This document shows positions 8,602 through 18,135 of a stretch of DNA of 64,000 nucleotides, piece after piece. Made by a program: the position numbers and the translations under genes. Under the pieces are notes generated by a model. The model was not told where the DNA came from. It ran no database searches and saw only the letters and a list, made by a program, of their open reading frames with translations. Within the stretch, counting starts at the first letter, position 1. The number at the start of each line of letters is the position of its first letter. The stretch comes from Crocinitomix sp044361315. Its GTDB lineage: Bacteria; Bacteroidota; Bacteroidia; Flavobacteriales_D; Crocinitomicaceae. The stretch is taken from assembly GCA_044361315.1 (NCBI GenBank), contig JBIKJA010000012.1:62001-126000 (forward strand), in the 5' to 3' direction.

Positions 8602-8637
8602 TTATATTTTGCTGTAAATTCAGGTGAAAACATACCG

Positions 8638-8645
8638 CAAATTTA
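8638..8645 (-). promoter_or_regulatory. -7 box of tex promoter
   Basis: The minus strand reads TAAATTTG, a perfect TAnnTTTG match, giving a leader of about 32 nt before the tex ATG. Confidence 0.55.
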
Positions 8646-8709
8646 GAGAATTAACCTTACTTTGGTAGTGTCTAAATCGGCAAAAATTAATGGTGTTATT
8701 CCGATTCTT

Positions 8710-9786
8710 ATGAACAAAGATTTTCAACATTTAAATGTCGTAGAAATTGCAAGTGTACTTGCCGGGCCTTCGGTTGGTCTTTTTTTTGCCGAAATGGGGG
8801 CTTCTGTCGTAAAAATCGAAAACAAAGCGTCTGGAGGTGATGTGACACGTTCGTGGAAACTTCCAACTGAAAACCAAGCATCAACGTACTCTGCGTATTT
8901 CGCCTCGGTTAATTGGAATAAAACTTCACGATTTCTAGATTTAGCGGATAAGAACGATAAAGAGGAATTGATGCGTTTGATTGAAAAATCGGATGTTCTT
9001 ATTGTTAATTTTAAAAATGGAGATGCCGAAAAATTTGGATTGGCATACAAGGATCTAAAAATTGTGAATGAGCAACTTATTTATGCAGAAATTTCTGGTT
9101 TTGGAGAAGACAATGATCGGGTGGCGTATGATTTAATTTTACAAGCAGAAACTGGATTTATGTCCATGAACGGAACGCCAAATTCGGGTCCTGTGAAAAT
9201 GCCTATTGCCTTAATCGATTTATTAGCTGGTCATCAATTAAAAGAGGGGATTTTAACTGCTTTGTATAATCGAGATGCAAAAAACCAAGGAGGGTGTCGC
9301 GTTTCTGTCTCTCTCTATAATGCGGCAGTTGCTTCGTTGGTCAACCAAGCGACCAATTGGTTAATGGGAAATAAAATTCCACAGCGAATTGGAAGTATTC
9401 ATCCAAATATTGCGCCTTATGGTGAGTTTTTTACCACCAAGGATAATATTACCATTACTTTTGCTATTGGAAGCGATAAACAATTTGAAAAACTCTGTTC
9501 GGTTTTAAATTTAAACGACCTGGTTCACCATCCTCAATTTAGCACCAACCAAATAAGGGTTTTAAATCGAGTTTCACTGGCTTCTTTCCTTCAAGACGCC
9601 GTAGGATCGAGGATTTCGACTGAATTAATTGCAAAACTAGATTTGCTTTTCGTTCCTGTCGGAAGAATAAAAAATTTACAAGAAGTTTTTGAAGACCAAG
9701 CAGCAAAAGAATTAATTTTAGAAGAAAATGTTGATGGAAACGTGTCAAAACGACCAAAAACAGTCGTTTTTCATTTATCGAGGTGA
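8710..9786 (+). CDS. CaiB/BaiF family CoA-transferase (type III)
   Basis: A 358-residue type III CoA-transferase. The N-terminus reads LNVVEIASVLAGPSVGLFFAEMGASVVKIE, followed by DLILQAETGFMSMNG, the region around the usual catalytic aspartate. These enzymes move CoA between carboxylic acids in the cytosol; the substrate here is unknown. The ATG at 8710 is preferred because the family block begins directly after it; an upstream ATG-less extension to 8662 has no family similarity. A near -7 box (TACTTTG) lies at about 8656. The 3' end overlaps the convergent membrane-protein gene by 12 bp. Confidence 0.87.
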   Translation: MNKDFQHLNVVEIASVLAGPSVGLFFAEMGASVVKIENKASGGDVTRSWKLPTENQASTYSAYFASVNWNKTSRFLDLADKNDKEELMRLIEKSDVLIVNFKNGDAEKFGLAYKDLKIVNEQLIYAEISGFGEDNDRVAYDLILQAETGFMSMNGTPNSGPVKMPIALIDLLAGHQLKEGILTALYNRDAKNQGGCRVSVSLYNAAVASLVNQATNWLMGNKIPQRIGSIHPNIAPYGEFFTTKDNITITFAIGSDKQFEKLCSVLNLNDLVHHPQFSTNQIRVLNRVSLASFLQDAVGSRISTELIAKLDLLFVPVGRIKNLQEVFEDQAAKELILEENVDGNVSKRPKTVVFHLSR

Positions 9787-10377
9787 TTTAAGTCTTTTCT
9801 TTACACGGTCATCAATTAAGCGCAATAATAGTCGCGCTGATTTATCATCTAGTCTTCGTCCTAAATTAATGGTTTTTCGTTGATACTTAAACTCTAAAGC
9901 ATCAATTCCTAACGACCAAAAAGCGTTCTCGAAAAAAATCCCAAAAGAGGTTTGTTCTTGTTTTCGTTGATGAAAATCTTTGATATTTTCAAAAAAATAA
10001 CGTGTCGATTTACCATAGGTAAGGATGGATTTTTTAATCCACAATCCTTCATTATCAATTTTCAGCAATTCTTTCCCAAACCGATACCACATCAATGATT
10101 TTACGGTTTTGTACTCAAAATAAAGCCAAAACCCGAGAAAAACAATTCCATAAATCACCAAATTATCAATATCTTCTTCGGTTGGCGGCACTTTGAAGCT
10201 TAAACTTGAAAATCCTGTCGCCAGTAAATAAATCATAAAAAAACCGACAAAAGTAAACCCAGCAACCCAACACATCAACAAAATTTCTTTCCATTTTACC
10301 CGCAAAGGATTAATCACAATTGTTGTCAACTCTTGATTGTCCTCAACGCTGATTCGGTCACCAATCCACATCGCCAT
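9775..10377 (-). CDS. Hypothetical membrane protein with two membrane segments
   Basis: A 200-residue protein with hydrophobic segments at about residues 33-55 and 72-90, then a basic, PH-like cytosolic tail that includes YFFENIKDFHQRKQ and ends in Lys/Arg-rich sequence. No catalytic motif is visible and I do not recognise a named family. It is the third gene after guaA and the LysM/receptor gene with gaps of 31 and 43 bp, so it may be co-transcribed with them. Confidence 0.65.
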   Translation of the reverse strand: MAMWIGDRISVEDNQELTTIVINPLRVKWKEILLMCWVAGFTFVGFFMIYLLATGFSSLSFKVPPTEEDIDNLVIYGIVFLGFWLYFEYKTVKSLMWYRFGKELLKIDNEGLWIKKSILTYGKSTRYFFENIKDFHQRKQEQTSFGIFFENAFWSLGIDALEFKYQRKTINLGRRLDDKSARLLLRLIDDRVKKRLKSPR

Positions 10378-10420
10378 TTTAAATTTGTTTTTCTCTTTTT
10401 ATGAGTGGTTACTTTGTTTC

Positions 10421-12286
10421 TTATTTTAATCGGATCAACTTGTACTTATCATACATGACAATACATACGTGCTGATTTTCTTGTCCTGATCCACTTTCTA
10501 CAGCTTTAAATTTGAACTCGTTTTGAGTCAATTCCATTTTGTGCGTTCCAATTTTATCATCAAAATTAGTTCCATACAAATAAAGTGCGCTTAAGAAATA
10601 CATGCCATAATCAAACCCTTGGCACGAATAGACATTAGGATCTGTTCCACATGCATTTCTAAAGGCTTTTACAAAGGCAATCCCTCTCGGCGAATCGTAA
10701 TCAAAGAAGCGGTAAGATGCAAAATGTTGATTTGAATTATTACGATATTGAATATCCAAATCATCAAATTTATTCCACTCTTCAAATCCAAAGGCGATTA
10801 CTTTCATGCTTTTATTACGCGCATTCATTTCAATAACTTTGTTCACTCGCGCCATTGCGCCGGATACAAATGACATTTCCAACGAAGGAATAATTACGAT
10901 GTTGGTCATTTCTGTTTTAATATATTTATTCAACTCATGCCCGTTAACGCTCCCCAAAGTGGTTTCGATAATACTGCCATTGTACGCCCCTGCTAATCCT
11001 TTTATTTTTTGATTAAATCGTTCACGCGCACGCTCATACAAGGCCAAATCTGCTCCTGATATAGGTTTAATTAAAATGATATTATCTGCTTTGTGATTGG
11101 CAATAATGTAATCGATCGCGCCATCTAATAAGGTCATGTTTGAAGCAACTCCTTTGTAAACATAAGGATTTTTATAAATCACATCTGCATCTGAGTTAAA
11201 AGGTAATACCATTCGAATTTTACGTTCGGCGCATAATTTAGTGGCTACATTGATCGTATTTCTGTACAAAGGTCCAATCACTAAGTCGATGTCTTTAAAT
11301 AATTCGTCGTTAAAGATCTCAGTGATTGTTGCCGTGTCTCTTCGCGTATCATATACGAAAATTTGTACGTTCATTCCAGCTTTAGACATTGAATCCGCTG
11401 CGAATAAAAACCCTTGATAAAAATCAAACGAGATTTTAGTCGATGAAAACATCTCCCTCACCTGATCTACTTTGATCGGTTTTGACATTTCAGCGTCATT
11501 TTTATCTAACATTAAAGGCAAAAGCAGCGCGACGTTATAAGTAGTTTTGAATTTTCGGTGTTTGTCAACTACCACCACAGAATCTTTTGTTGTTAAAGCG
11601 GTTAAATCTTTTTCAAGGATTTTATAATTCACATTTTTAATCGGAATTTTTAAAACAGAATCCTTTTTAATATTGACGCTTGTTAATCCGTTGATTGACA
11701 TAATTGTGTCGGCACTAACCATGTATCGTTTTGCAATTGAATACAAAGTTTCATGTGGCAAAACAGTGTGGTTAATGATAGTGTCTTTCATTGAAATATC
11801 AAAATTCCCATTTCCTCCTTGATTATTTCTAATCACGGGGTCTGTTTGAATTACTTCTCCAGGTTGACCACCAACGGATTTTTTAGGAACGATTAAAACT
11901 TGACCAATTGAAATTCCTTCGATTAAGGTTGGATTTAATACTTTTAAATCTTCTACTGTACATTCGTATTTTTTTGAGATCCCATACAACGTTTCGGAGG
12001 CTACTGCAGTATGTTTACCGTAATGTTTTGGATCGTTGAAATCAATAGGAATCAAAACCCTTTGACCAATGGTTAGATCATCTGAAATCCCTTTGTTTTC
12101 CGTTAAAATTGAGCCCATCGAGGTGTTATACAATTGTTGAATCCCATATAAGGTATTTCCTTGTTGAACGATATGAATGTAATATTTTTTACCTCCAATT
12201 ATTTCAACTTGCGCATTGTCTGGTTGTGCAAAAACATTGCCCATCCATCCAAGCATTATCACCAATATTACAATAATTTTCTTCAT
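10421..12286 (-). CDS. Secreted LysM protein with type 1 periplasmic-binding-protein domain
   Basis: A 621-residue protein with a signal peptide (residues 1-20, ending GNVFAQ), three LysM modules (about 30-76 with QQGNTLYGIQQLYN, 86-135 with ETLYGISKKYECT, 170-216 with HETLYSIAKRYMVS), and a receptor-like domain from about residue 250 to the end that resembles branched-chain amino-acid binding proteins. LysM modules bind peptidoglycan; the C-terminal part may sense or bind a ligand, or may be only structural. Such fusions are common in Bacteroidota and have no settled function. It follows guaA by 31 bp. Confidence 0.85.
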   Translation of the reverse strand: MKKIIVILVIMLGWMGNVFAQPDNAQVEIIGGKKYYIHIVQQGNTLYGIQQLYNTSMGSILTENKGISDDLTIGQRVLIPIDFNDPKHYGKHTAVASETLYGISKKYECTVEDLKVLNPTLIEGISIGQVLIVPKKSVGGQPGEVIQTDPVIRNNQGGNGNFDISMKDTIINHTVLPHETLYSIAKRYMVSADTIMSINGLTSVNIKKDSVLKIPIKNVNYKILEKDLTALTTKDSVVVVDKHRKFKTTYNVALLLPLMLDKNDAEMSKPIKVDQVREMFSSTKISFDFYQGFLFAADSMSKAGMNVQIFVYDTRRDTATITEIFNDELFKDIDLVIGPLYRNTINVATKLCAERKIRMVLPFNSDADVIYKNPYVYKGVASNMTLLDGAIDYIIANHKADNIILIKPISGADLALYERARERFNQKIKGLAGAYNGSIIETTLGSVNGHELNKYIKTEMTNIVIIPSLEMSFVSGAMARVNKVIEMNARNKSMKVIAFGFEEWNKFDDLDIQYRNNSNQHFASYRFFDYDSPRGIAFVKAFRNACGTDPNVYSCQGFDYGMYFLSALYLYGTNFDDKIGTHKMELTQNEFKFKAVESGSGQENQHVCIVMYDKYKLIRLK

Positions 12287-12317
12287 CTAAATTCTTCTTT
12301 AATACTTCGTTTTTTCT

Positions 12318-13850
12318 CTATTCCCACTCAATTGTAGCTGGTGGTTTTGAGCTAATGTCATAGGTCACACGGTTAATCCCTTTGACATTATTAATAATTT
12401 CATTGGAAATTGCGGCCAAAAACTCGTAGGGCAAATGACACCAATCAGCCGTCATTCCATCGGTCGAGCTAACCGCTCTTAAAGCAACCGCTTTTTCATA
12501 CGTGCGCTCATCTCCCATTACACCAACTGTTTGAACTGGCAATAAAATCGCGCCAGCTTGCCAAACATCATTATATAAATTCCATTTTTTCAATCCTTCG
12601 ATAAAGATCGAATCTACTTCTTGCAAAATACGTACCTTTTCTTCGGTAATGTCACCTAATATACGAATTCCAAGTCCTGGACCAGGAAATGGATGACGAC
12701 CTATAATGATATCAGGAATACCCAAAGCCAATCCAACGCGTCTAACTTCATCTTTAAACAACAGTCTTAACGGCTCGATTACTTGCAATTTCATAAAATC
12801 AGGTAAACCACCCACATTGTGATGTGATTTAATAGTAGCAGAGGGTCCTCCAGTTGCAGAGACGGATTCAATGACATCTGGATAAATTGTCCCTTGCCCC
12901 AACCATTTTGCATCGGTTACCAAATGAGATTCTTCATCAAAAACTTCGATGAAAACTCTTCCTATCGCTTTTCGCTTTTTCTCCGGATCTGATTCGCCAG
13001 CTAAGGCATCGTAAAATTTGTTTTTTGCATTAACACCTTTAACATTTAAACCCAATCCTTGGTAGGATGCTAAAACTGATTGATATTCGTTTTTTCGCAA
13101 AAGACCATTGTCCACAAAAATACAGTGAAGATTTTCGCCAATTGCCTTGTGCAGTAAAGTGGCTGCGACCGATGAATCGACTCCACCGGAAAGACCTAAA
13201 ATCACTTTATCCGAACCAATTTTTTGTTTTAAATCGGCAATGGTCACTTCAATAAACGAGGCAGGTGTCCAATTTTGACTGCATCCGCAAACGTTTACGA
13301 TAAAATTTTCTAATAACTTACTTCCATCTTCTGAATGATAAACTTCTGGATGAAATTGGATTCCAAACGTATCTTCGCCTTGAATTTTAAATCCAGCATA
13401 TTCAACATCTTTCGTTCCACAAATCACCTCAAAATTGGAAGGAATTTTTTTAATCGTGTCTCCATGACTCATCCAAACTTGGGAATTATCGCGAACTCCT
13501 TTCATTAAAACAGAAGCGCTATCCACAAAATTTAAATGAGCACGACCGTACTCTCGAATTTTTGATGGCAAAACCTCGCCTCCAAAATGATTTGCTAAAA
13601 ATTGAGCACCAAAACAAACTGCCAACAAAGGAACTTTACCTTTATACATTTCAACTTTTGGAACTGGAGAATTTTCATCTCTTACCGAAAAAGGACTGCC
13701 TGAGAAGATCACTCCTTTGATATTCTCCGTTAAATCGAGCGGCTTATTCCATGGGGTAATTTCACAATAAACATTGAGTTCTCTTAACCTACGAGCAATT
13801 AATTGCGTGTATTGCGAACCAAAATCTAAAATTAAAATCGTCTCTTGCAT
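12318..13850 (-). CDS. guaA: GMP synthase (glutamine-hydrolysing)
   Basis: A 510-residue complete GuaA that converts XMP to GMP with glutamine and ATP in the cytosol. Domain order: class I glutamine amidotransferase with the nucleophile in LLAVCFGAQFLANHFGG (Cys79) and the histidine/glutamate in FGIQFHPEVYHSE; ATP-pyrophosphatase with the PP-loop LGLSGGVDSSVAA (about 219-231); C-terminal dimerisation domain ending PPATIEWE. Its TATCTTTG box ends 4 nt before the ATG, so the mRNA may be leaderless. It heads a three-gene unit. Confidence 0.97.
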   Translation of the reverse strand: MQETILILDFGSQYTQLIARRLRELNVYCEITPWNKPLDLTENIKGVIFSGSPFSVRDENSPVPKVEMYKGKVPLLAVCFGAQFLANHFGGEVLPSKIREYGRAHLNFVDSASVLMKGVRDNSQVWMSHGDTIKKIPSNFEVICGTKDVEYAGFKIQGEDTFGIQFHPEVYHSEDGSKLLENFIVNVCGCSQNWTPASFIEVTIADLKQKIGSDKVILGLSGGVDSSVAATLLHKAIGENLHCIFVDNGLLRKNEYQSVLASYQGLGLNVKGVNAKNKFYDALAGESDPEKKRKAIGRVFIEVFDEESHLVTDAKWLGQGTIYPDVIESVSATGGPSATIKSHHNVGGLPDFMKLQVIEPLRLLFKDEVRRVGLALGIPDIIIGRHPFPGPGLGIRILGDITEEKVRILQEVDSIFIEGLKKWNLYNDVWQAGAILLPVQTVGVMGDERTYEKAVALRAVSSTDGMTADWCHLPYEFLAAISNEIINNVKGINRVTYDISSKPPATIEWE

Positions 13851-13854
13851 CTGG

Positions 13855-13862
13855 CAAAGATA
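13855..13862 (-). promoter_or_regulatory. -7 box 4 nt before the guaA ATG (leaderless candidate)
   Basis: The minus strand reads TATCTTTG, then CCAG, then the guaA ATG. The four-base spacing equals that between box and +1 at the SRP RNA gene. Confidence 0.65.
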
Positions 13863-13947
13863 AAAACAAGAATGGGTATCGGGATTATTTTCATGTGAAA
13901 ATAATTATTTGCAGTTAATTGTTTATAATTCGTTGGAAAGGAAATAA

Positions 13948-14754
13948 TTATTGAAGACCAAATTCGGCTTTTAACCAAATGGCTAAATTTTCTTTCTGTG
14001 GTTTGCCATAAAACTCGGCTAAATAGGCTGTAATTTCCTGAATCTGAACTTCATTCGACTTATCAGCAAACTCATCTCTAATGATAGTGATTTCGCTTTT
14101 TAACTCATCTAGATTTGGGAAAACTGTTTTAAATTCACTAATTTTTACTGGACTGCTTCCTTGGCGGTAATAAAGTGTCATTGCTAGTTCGTCGTAAGGA
14201 ATTGCTTGCCCATCAATTTTAAAAATTTCGTCCTTATCAATAATCAGTTTATTATTTTCGTAGGACAATTTTTTGTTGATTTTTTCACCATTGTATAGGT
14301 AACTTAGGTAAAAAAAGTTAGTTTCATGCATTGGGTAATTCACTTCTCCAATTTCTAATTTCATTTTATCCAACACTAAATAATCCCCCGAAAAGTGATT
14401 TTGAAGATCGATCAGGTTAATCAAAGCACCTGAGCGTGAAGAAATATTGTTGGCGGCAGGTAAGATTTTAGTTTGACCTTTTTCTGAGGCTGAAAGTACA
14501 AAACGGCCTTTGATGCTGCTAATCACCGCTGCACGTGAATCATTGCTCAAAAATTTAAGCAAAGTACCCGAAACAAAAATATCACCTTGCTTCATGTCGG
14601 CATTTGTTTTTTGGAAAATGATGCGACCATCCACGTGAATTACTTTGTATTTATCTGTTTCGACTAATTTTTTAGATGTCTTAAAATCTTGACTTGAACT
14701 TAGAATCCCTATTAATAACACCCCTACAATACCACCTATAATTGTGTTTTTCAT
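13948..14754 (-). CDS. Hypothetical envelope protein
   Basis: A 268-residue protein with an N-terminal hydrophobic segment (residues 5-22) that could be an uncleaved anchor or a signal peptide. The region around 40-75 (VIHVDGRIIFQKTNADMKQG, then SGTLLKFLSNDSRAAVIS) looks beta-rich and is followed by a helical, acidic C-terminal half. I do not recognise a family or catalytic motif. It stands between guaA and the MerR-type gene on the same strand, 55 nt downstream of the latter. Confidence 0.6.
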   Translation of the reverse strand: MKNTIIGGIVGVLLIGILSSSQDFKTSKKLVETDKYKVIHVDGRIIFQKTNADMKQGDIFVSGTLLKFLSNDSRAAVISSIKGRFVLSASEKGQTKILPAANNISSRSGALINLIDLQNHFSGDYLVLDKMKLEIGEVNYPMHETNFFYLSYLYNGEKINKKLSYENNKLIIDKDEIFKIDGQAIPYDELAMTLYYRQGSSPVKISEFKTVFPNLDELKSEITIIRDEFADKSNEVQIQEITAYLAEFYGKPQKENLAIWLKAEFGLQ

Positions 14755-14809
14755 CTACTAAAATTTGTTCCTATCGTGCAATTCAATGAACAATAATCAT
14801 TCCAAAATA

Positions 14810-15166
14810 TTACATATTGTTTTTTAGTGTCAGCAATTTAAGTTTTATTGACTCTAAAATTTCCACTGCATTTTCTGTCTCATTCACAGTTGCAGCTGGC
14901 GCTGGTTTCGATTCTTTTTTCAATCTCAATTTAGCACCATCCAGCGTGTACCCTTCCACTTTTACGAGTTGATAAATCAATTGGAAATTTTGAATATCTT
15001 TTTGCGTAAACAACCGATTGCCCTTTTTATTTTTCGCTGGTTTAATGATTGAAAATTCCTTTTCCCAAAAACGGATTAACGAACTATTTACATCAAAATA
15101 ATTCGCCACCTCTCCAATTGAGTAGTAGAGTTTGTCGAATTTTATGGTTGCATCGTTGAATGACAT
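14810..15166 (-). CDS. MerR family transcriptional regulator
   Basis: A 118-residue regulator with an N-terminal MerR winged helix: YYSIGEVANYFDVNSSLIRFW, then KEFSIIKPAKNKKGNRLF and the wing KDIQNFQLIYQLVKVEGYTL. It lacks the long coiled coil and metal-binding tail of classical MerR, as is usual for the short Bacteroidota type. Its target is unknown. The ATG at 15166 lies 4 nt after TATTTTTA (minus strand, 15171-15178), a one-base variant of the -7 box. It is divergent from the pRiA4b-like gene. Confidence 0.85.
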   Translation of the reverse strand: MSFNDATIKFDKLYYSIGEVANYFDVNSSLIRFWEKEFSIIKPAKNKKGNRLFTQKDIQNFQLIYQLVKVEGYTLDGAKLRLKKESKPAPAATVNETENAVEILESIKLKLLTLKNNM

Positions 15167-15267
15167 GGCATAAAAATAGCGAAAATAATAAAGTGAAGCT
15201 ACTTTGCCAACATTTTAACGTTGAATATTTCAATCCATCACGCACTCAAATATCTGAAATCGTTAAT

Positions 15268-15275
15268 TATCTTTG
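15268..15275 (+). promoter_or_regulatory. -7 box of the pRiA4b-like / methyltransferase / TraB operon
   Basis: TATCTTTG is a perfect box 13 nt before the ATG at 15289. It lies inside an upstream extension of the open frame and so decides the start of the first gene. Confidence 0.65.
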
Positions 15276-15288
15276 TAAAAAAGATCAA

Positions 15289-15852
15289 ATGTCAGCTTAT
15301 AAATTCAGAGTATTAATTGACACCGCCGGTAACGAAGATGTCTTTCGGGATATTGTTATCAACCCCAAATCGAATTTTGAATCATTTTATCATGCAATTA
15401 TTTCTGCATTTGATTTTAGTGGAGATCAACTCGCTTCGTTTTATTTGAGTAATGACGATTGGGACAAAGGTCAAGAAATTACCCTCATGGATATGGGACT
15501 GGCCAATGAGGTTGATGCGGTGCTTTTAATGTCTGAAACAAAAATCGGCAAAATGGTCACTGAAAAAGGTCAGAAACTGATTTTAGTTTACGACTTTTTG
15601 CGCATGTGGTGTTTTTTAATTGAATTTTTGGCGGAGGTAGATGAGGAAGTTGATACCCCTGAAATGTTGTTAGCTGTTGGAATTGCCCCACTGGAAGACT
15701 CAAAAGAAATGGACATGAATGCCATGATGGGAATGCATTTTAATCCCGAATTAGGTGATAATATCGACGATATTTTTGCCGATTATGACGAGGAGGAAGA
15801 CGACGATTTGGATGTTGGGAATTACGAGCAATATGATGATTACGACTACTAA
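15289..15852 (+). CDS. pRiA4b ORF-3-like protein with acidic tail
   Basis: A 187-residue protein beginning MSAYKFRVLIDTAG; residues 5-60 with DVFRDIVINPKSNFESFYHAII match the start of the pRiA4b ORF-3/IS1096 TnpR-like family, whose function is unknown. The C-terminus is highly acidic (DEEEDDDLD). The frame is open upstream to 15160, but a promoter box at 15268-15275 and the family start favour 15289. The stop overlaps the ATG of the methyltransferase (TAATG), so expression is coupled. Confidence 0.8.
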   Translation: MSAYKFRVLIDTAGNEDVFRDIVINPKSNFESFYHAIISAFDFSGDQLASFYLSNDDWDKGQEITLMDMGLANEVDAVLLMSETKIGKMVTEKGQKLILVYDFLRMWCFLIEFLAEVDEEVDTPEMLLAVGIAPLEDSKEMDMNAMMGMHFNPELGDNIDDIFADYDEEEDDDLDVGNYEQYDDYDY

Positions 15853-16559
15853 TGGAAACTAAGAATGACCCCATTGGGCAAGCTATTGCTGACTTTGTCG
15901 CCAATGGATTTTGTGAAAATATTACGGTTCAATCTGACTTATGCGACGATGATGTCTTGCCCGTTGAATACCTTTTTCGTCCCAAAGATTTAATGCCAAA
16001 AATCGAACAAAAGGCCCTTTCTATGGCAAAAGGCCGCGTTCTTGATGTCGGTGCAGCGGCTGGCTGTCATTCTTACTACCTCAAAAAAAAAGGATTTGAA
16101 GTTTTTGCCATTGACACTTCTCCCGGCGCAGTTGAACATCTGCAAAATTTAGAAATTCCGGTTCAAAATATCGATTTCATGGAGATGACTGGCGAATTTG
16201 ACACGGTACTTATTTTAATGAATGGGATTGGCATCGCTGGTGAGCTTATAAATCTTTCAAATTTCCTTACCCATCTTAAATCTCTATTATCAAAAGATGG
16301 TCAAGCCTTATGTGATTCGACCGACTTAACTTATCTTTATGAGGAAGATGATGGGTCGATGTGGGTTGATTTAAACGACTCTTACCACGGTGAAATGCAG
16401 TTTAAAATGATTTACAAAACCTCAGAAACGGATTGGTTTAAATGGCTTTATATTGATTTTGATCTCCTAAAAGAGTATGCGGAAAAAGCAGGATTAAAAT
16501 GCGAATTAGTTAAAAAAGGAACCTCCAATAATTACTTAGTTTCACTTACCCATTTATAG
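15852..16559 (+). CDS. Class I SAM-dependent methyltransferase
   Basis: A 235-residue protein with SAM motif I in VLDVGAAAGCHSYYLKKKG (about residues 64-82), the acidic end of strand 2 in VFAIDTSPGAVEH, and motif IV-like FDTVLILMNGIGIAG. The substrate is unknown. Its start overlaps the stop of the pRiA4b-like gene and its stop abuts the ATG of the TraB-family gene with no gap, so the three form a tight operon. Confidence 0.88.
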   Translation: METKNDPIGQAIADFVANGFCENITVQSDLCDDDVLPVEYLFRPKDLMPKIEQKALSMAKGRVLDVGAAAGCHSYYLKKKGFEVFAIDTSPGAVEHLQNLEIPVQNIDFMEMTGEFDTVLILMNGIGIAGELINLSNFLTHLKSLLSKDGQALCDSTDLTYLYEEDDGSMWVDLNDSYHGEMQFKMIYKTSETDWFKWLYIDFDLLKEYAEKAGLKCELVKKGTSNNYLVSLTHL

Positions 16560-17471
16560 ATGAAAAATAAAATAACTACTTACCTGCTTTGTCTTTTGCC
16601 ATTTCTTTCGTGTTCGTCGGATTTAAATAAGGTTGCAGATGAAAATGGAGTTGTTGATATTGAGGTAAAAAACGGGAACACCCTTTTATGGAAAATTGAA
16701 GGCAAAAACAGTAAGCCGAGTTATTTGTTTGGTACCATGCACATGATTAACGAGGAGTTTTATCATTTCTCAAACAACCTGACACAACGCATCGTAGCAT
16801 CGGAAGCGATTGTCATGGAAATGGGTGGAATGCCTAATCCGCTGACTACTTTTCAGGCAATGTCCTTAGATTCTGGCAAAGTACATGACTATTTTACAAA
16901 GGATCAATTGATTGAATTACTTGCTTTTATGGATACAGTCATGGGGATTTCTCCACAAGAGTTTGACCAAACCTACGGCGCCATGAAGCCCTTTTTTATC
17001 CTACAAACCCTTTCTCAAAATTATTTCGAAGCTTCCGCAAAATCGTATGACCTTATCATTATGTCCTTAGCTGCTGAAAAAAACATTCCTTTAATTGGGC
17101 TTGAAACGATTGAGGAACAACTCGGATTTTTTGATGAAATTCCAATGGCGAGTATGGCTGAAATGATTTTAGAAACCATTCGCAACCAAGAAGAAGAAAA
17201 AGAAAGCACGTTAAAACTCATGGAATTTTATTCGAAAGAAAAGGTGGATAAATTGATTCCTTTGCTTGAAAAACAATCTGTTGAAATCATGAATTTTGAA
17301 GATGTCTTTTTGTATAATCGCAACAAAGCTTGGGTTCCTAAAATAGAAAAAGAGATGAAAAATAAATCCTGTTTCATAGCTGTAGGCGCTGCTCATTTAT
17401 TTGGTAAAAAAGGATTGATTGAACTTTTAATGGAAGCAGGATACACGGTTACACCAATTTCTAGCAGATAA
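16560..17471 (+). CDS. TraB/GumN family lipoprotein
   Basis: A 303-residue protein with a lipoprotein signal (LPFLSCSS, Cys18). The TraB/GumN domain has the N-terminal strand LLWKIEGKNSKPSYLFGTMH with the conserved GxxH, and the C-terminal GAAHLFGKKGLIELL with the second conserved histidine. The fold is related to the Tiki/EreA superfamily of putative metal-dependent hydrolases; substrate unknown. It starts right after the methyltransferase stop codon and is the last gene of that operon. Confidence 0.87.
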   Translation: MKNKITTYLLCLLPFLSCSSDLNKVADENGVVDIEVKNGNTLLWKIEGKNSKPSYLFGTMHMINEEFYHFSNNLTQRIVASEAIVMEMGGMPNPLTTFQAMSLDSGKVHDYFTKDQLIELLAFMDTVMGISPQEFDQTYGAMKPFFILQTLSQNYFEASAKSYDLIIMSLAAEKNIPLIGLETIEEQLGFFDEIPMASMAEMILETIRNQEEEKESTLKLMEFYSKEKVDKLIPLLEKQSVEIMNFEDVFLYNRNKAWVPKIEKEMKNKSCFIAVGAAHLFGKKGLIELLMEAGYTVTPISSR

Positions 17472-17495
17472 ACCTCCTTATTCAGCTTAATCTAT

Positions 17496-17503
17496 TATCT
17501 TTG
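17496..17503 (+). promoter_or_regulatory. -7 box of first FKBP gene
   Basis: TATCTTTG, a perfect match to the consensus, 16 nt before the ATG. Confidence 0.7.
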
Positions 17504-17519
17504 CAAAAAAAAATATTCG

Positions 17520-18017
17520 ATGAAAAAATTTGCATTATTATTCGCCTCAGCACTATTTTTAGTGAGCTGTGGAGAAACAGAAGAAAAAACAGAGCCTACG
17601 ACAGAACCTGTTGTTGAAGAAGTTGTAGCGCCTACAACTGACGAAGAAATCTTAGCATACCTTGCTGAAAAAGGTTGGGAAGGTGTAAAACACGAAAGCG
17701 GAATGTATGTAGTAACTGACACTTTAGGTGAAGGTGAAGCTCGTCCTGCAATTACGGATGAAGTAACTATTTTTTACGCTGGTTATTTATTAGACGGATT
17801 AAAATTTGACGGAACTACTGATGCTCCTGCTACTTTCCCATTAAATCAATTAATTGAAGGATGGCAAATTGGAATTCCTTTGTTTGGAAAAGGTGGAAAA
17901 GGTAAATTAATTATTCCTTCTGATTTAGCTTATGGTGATCGTGATAATGGTCAAATCCCAGGTGGATCTACTTTAATGTTCGAGATTGAATTAGTGGATT
18001 TTAAACCTGCGCTATAA
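17520..18017 (+). CDS. FKBP-type peptidyl-prolyl isomerase, lipoprotein
   Basis: A 165-residue lipoprotein: signal peptide with lipobox FLVSCGE (Cys17), a Thr/Glu-rich linker with TEEKTEPTTEPVVEEVV, and an FKBP domain (about 85-165) with VTIFYAGYLLDGLKFDGTTD, GWQIGIPLFGKGGKGKLIIP, LAYGDRDNGQIPGGSTLMFE. FKBPs catalyse cis-trans isomerisation of prolyl bonds; here in the periplasm, anchored to a membrane. It has its own promoter and terminator and is followed by a tandem paralogue. Confidence 0.93.
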   Translation: MKKFALLFASALFLVSCGETEEKTEPTTEPVVEEVVAPTTDEEILAYLAEKGWEGVKHESGMYVVTDTLGEGEARPAITDEVTIFYAGYLLDGLKFDGTTDAPATFPLNQLIEGWQIGIPLFGKGGKGKLIIPSDLAYGDRDNGQIPGGSTLMFEIELVDFKPAL

Positions 18018-18039
18018 ATTTATTTGCCTAATGGGCGAA

Positions 18040-18072
18040 AGGAGTTCTCGGAAAGGGAACTCCTTTTTTTTT
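18040..18072 (+). terminator. Rho-independent terminator of first FKBP gene
   Basis: An 8-bp stem AGGAGTTC / GAACTCCT with a 9-nt loop is followed by a run of T. Confidence 0.88.
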
Positions 18073-18109
18073 GAATTAATGTTTCTCTTTCATAATCATG
18101 CAAATGTGC

Positions 18110-18117
18110 TATCTTTG
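18110..18117 (+). promoter_or_regulatory. -7 box of second FKBP gene
   Basis: TATCTTTG, 18 nt before the ATG; the same sequence and nearly the same placement as in the first FKBP copy. Confidence 0.7.
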
Positions 18118-18135
18118 AACATATAAAAAAAATCA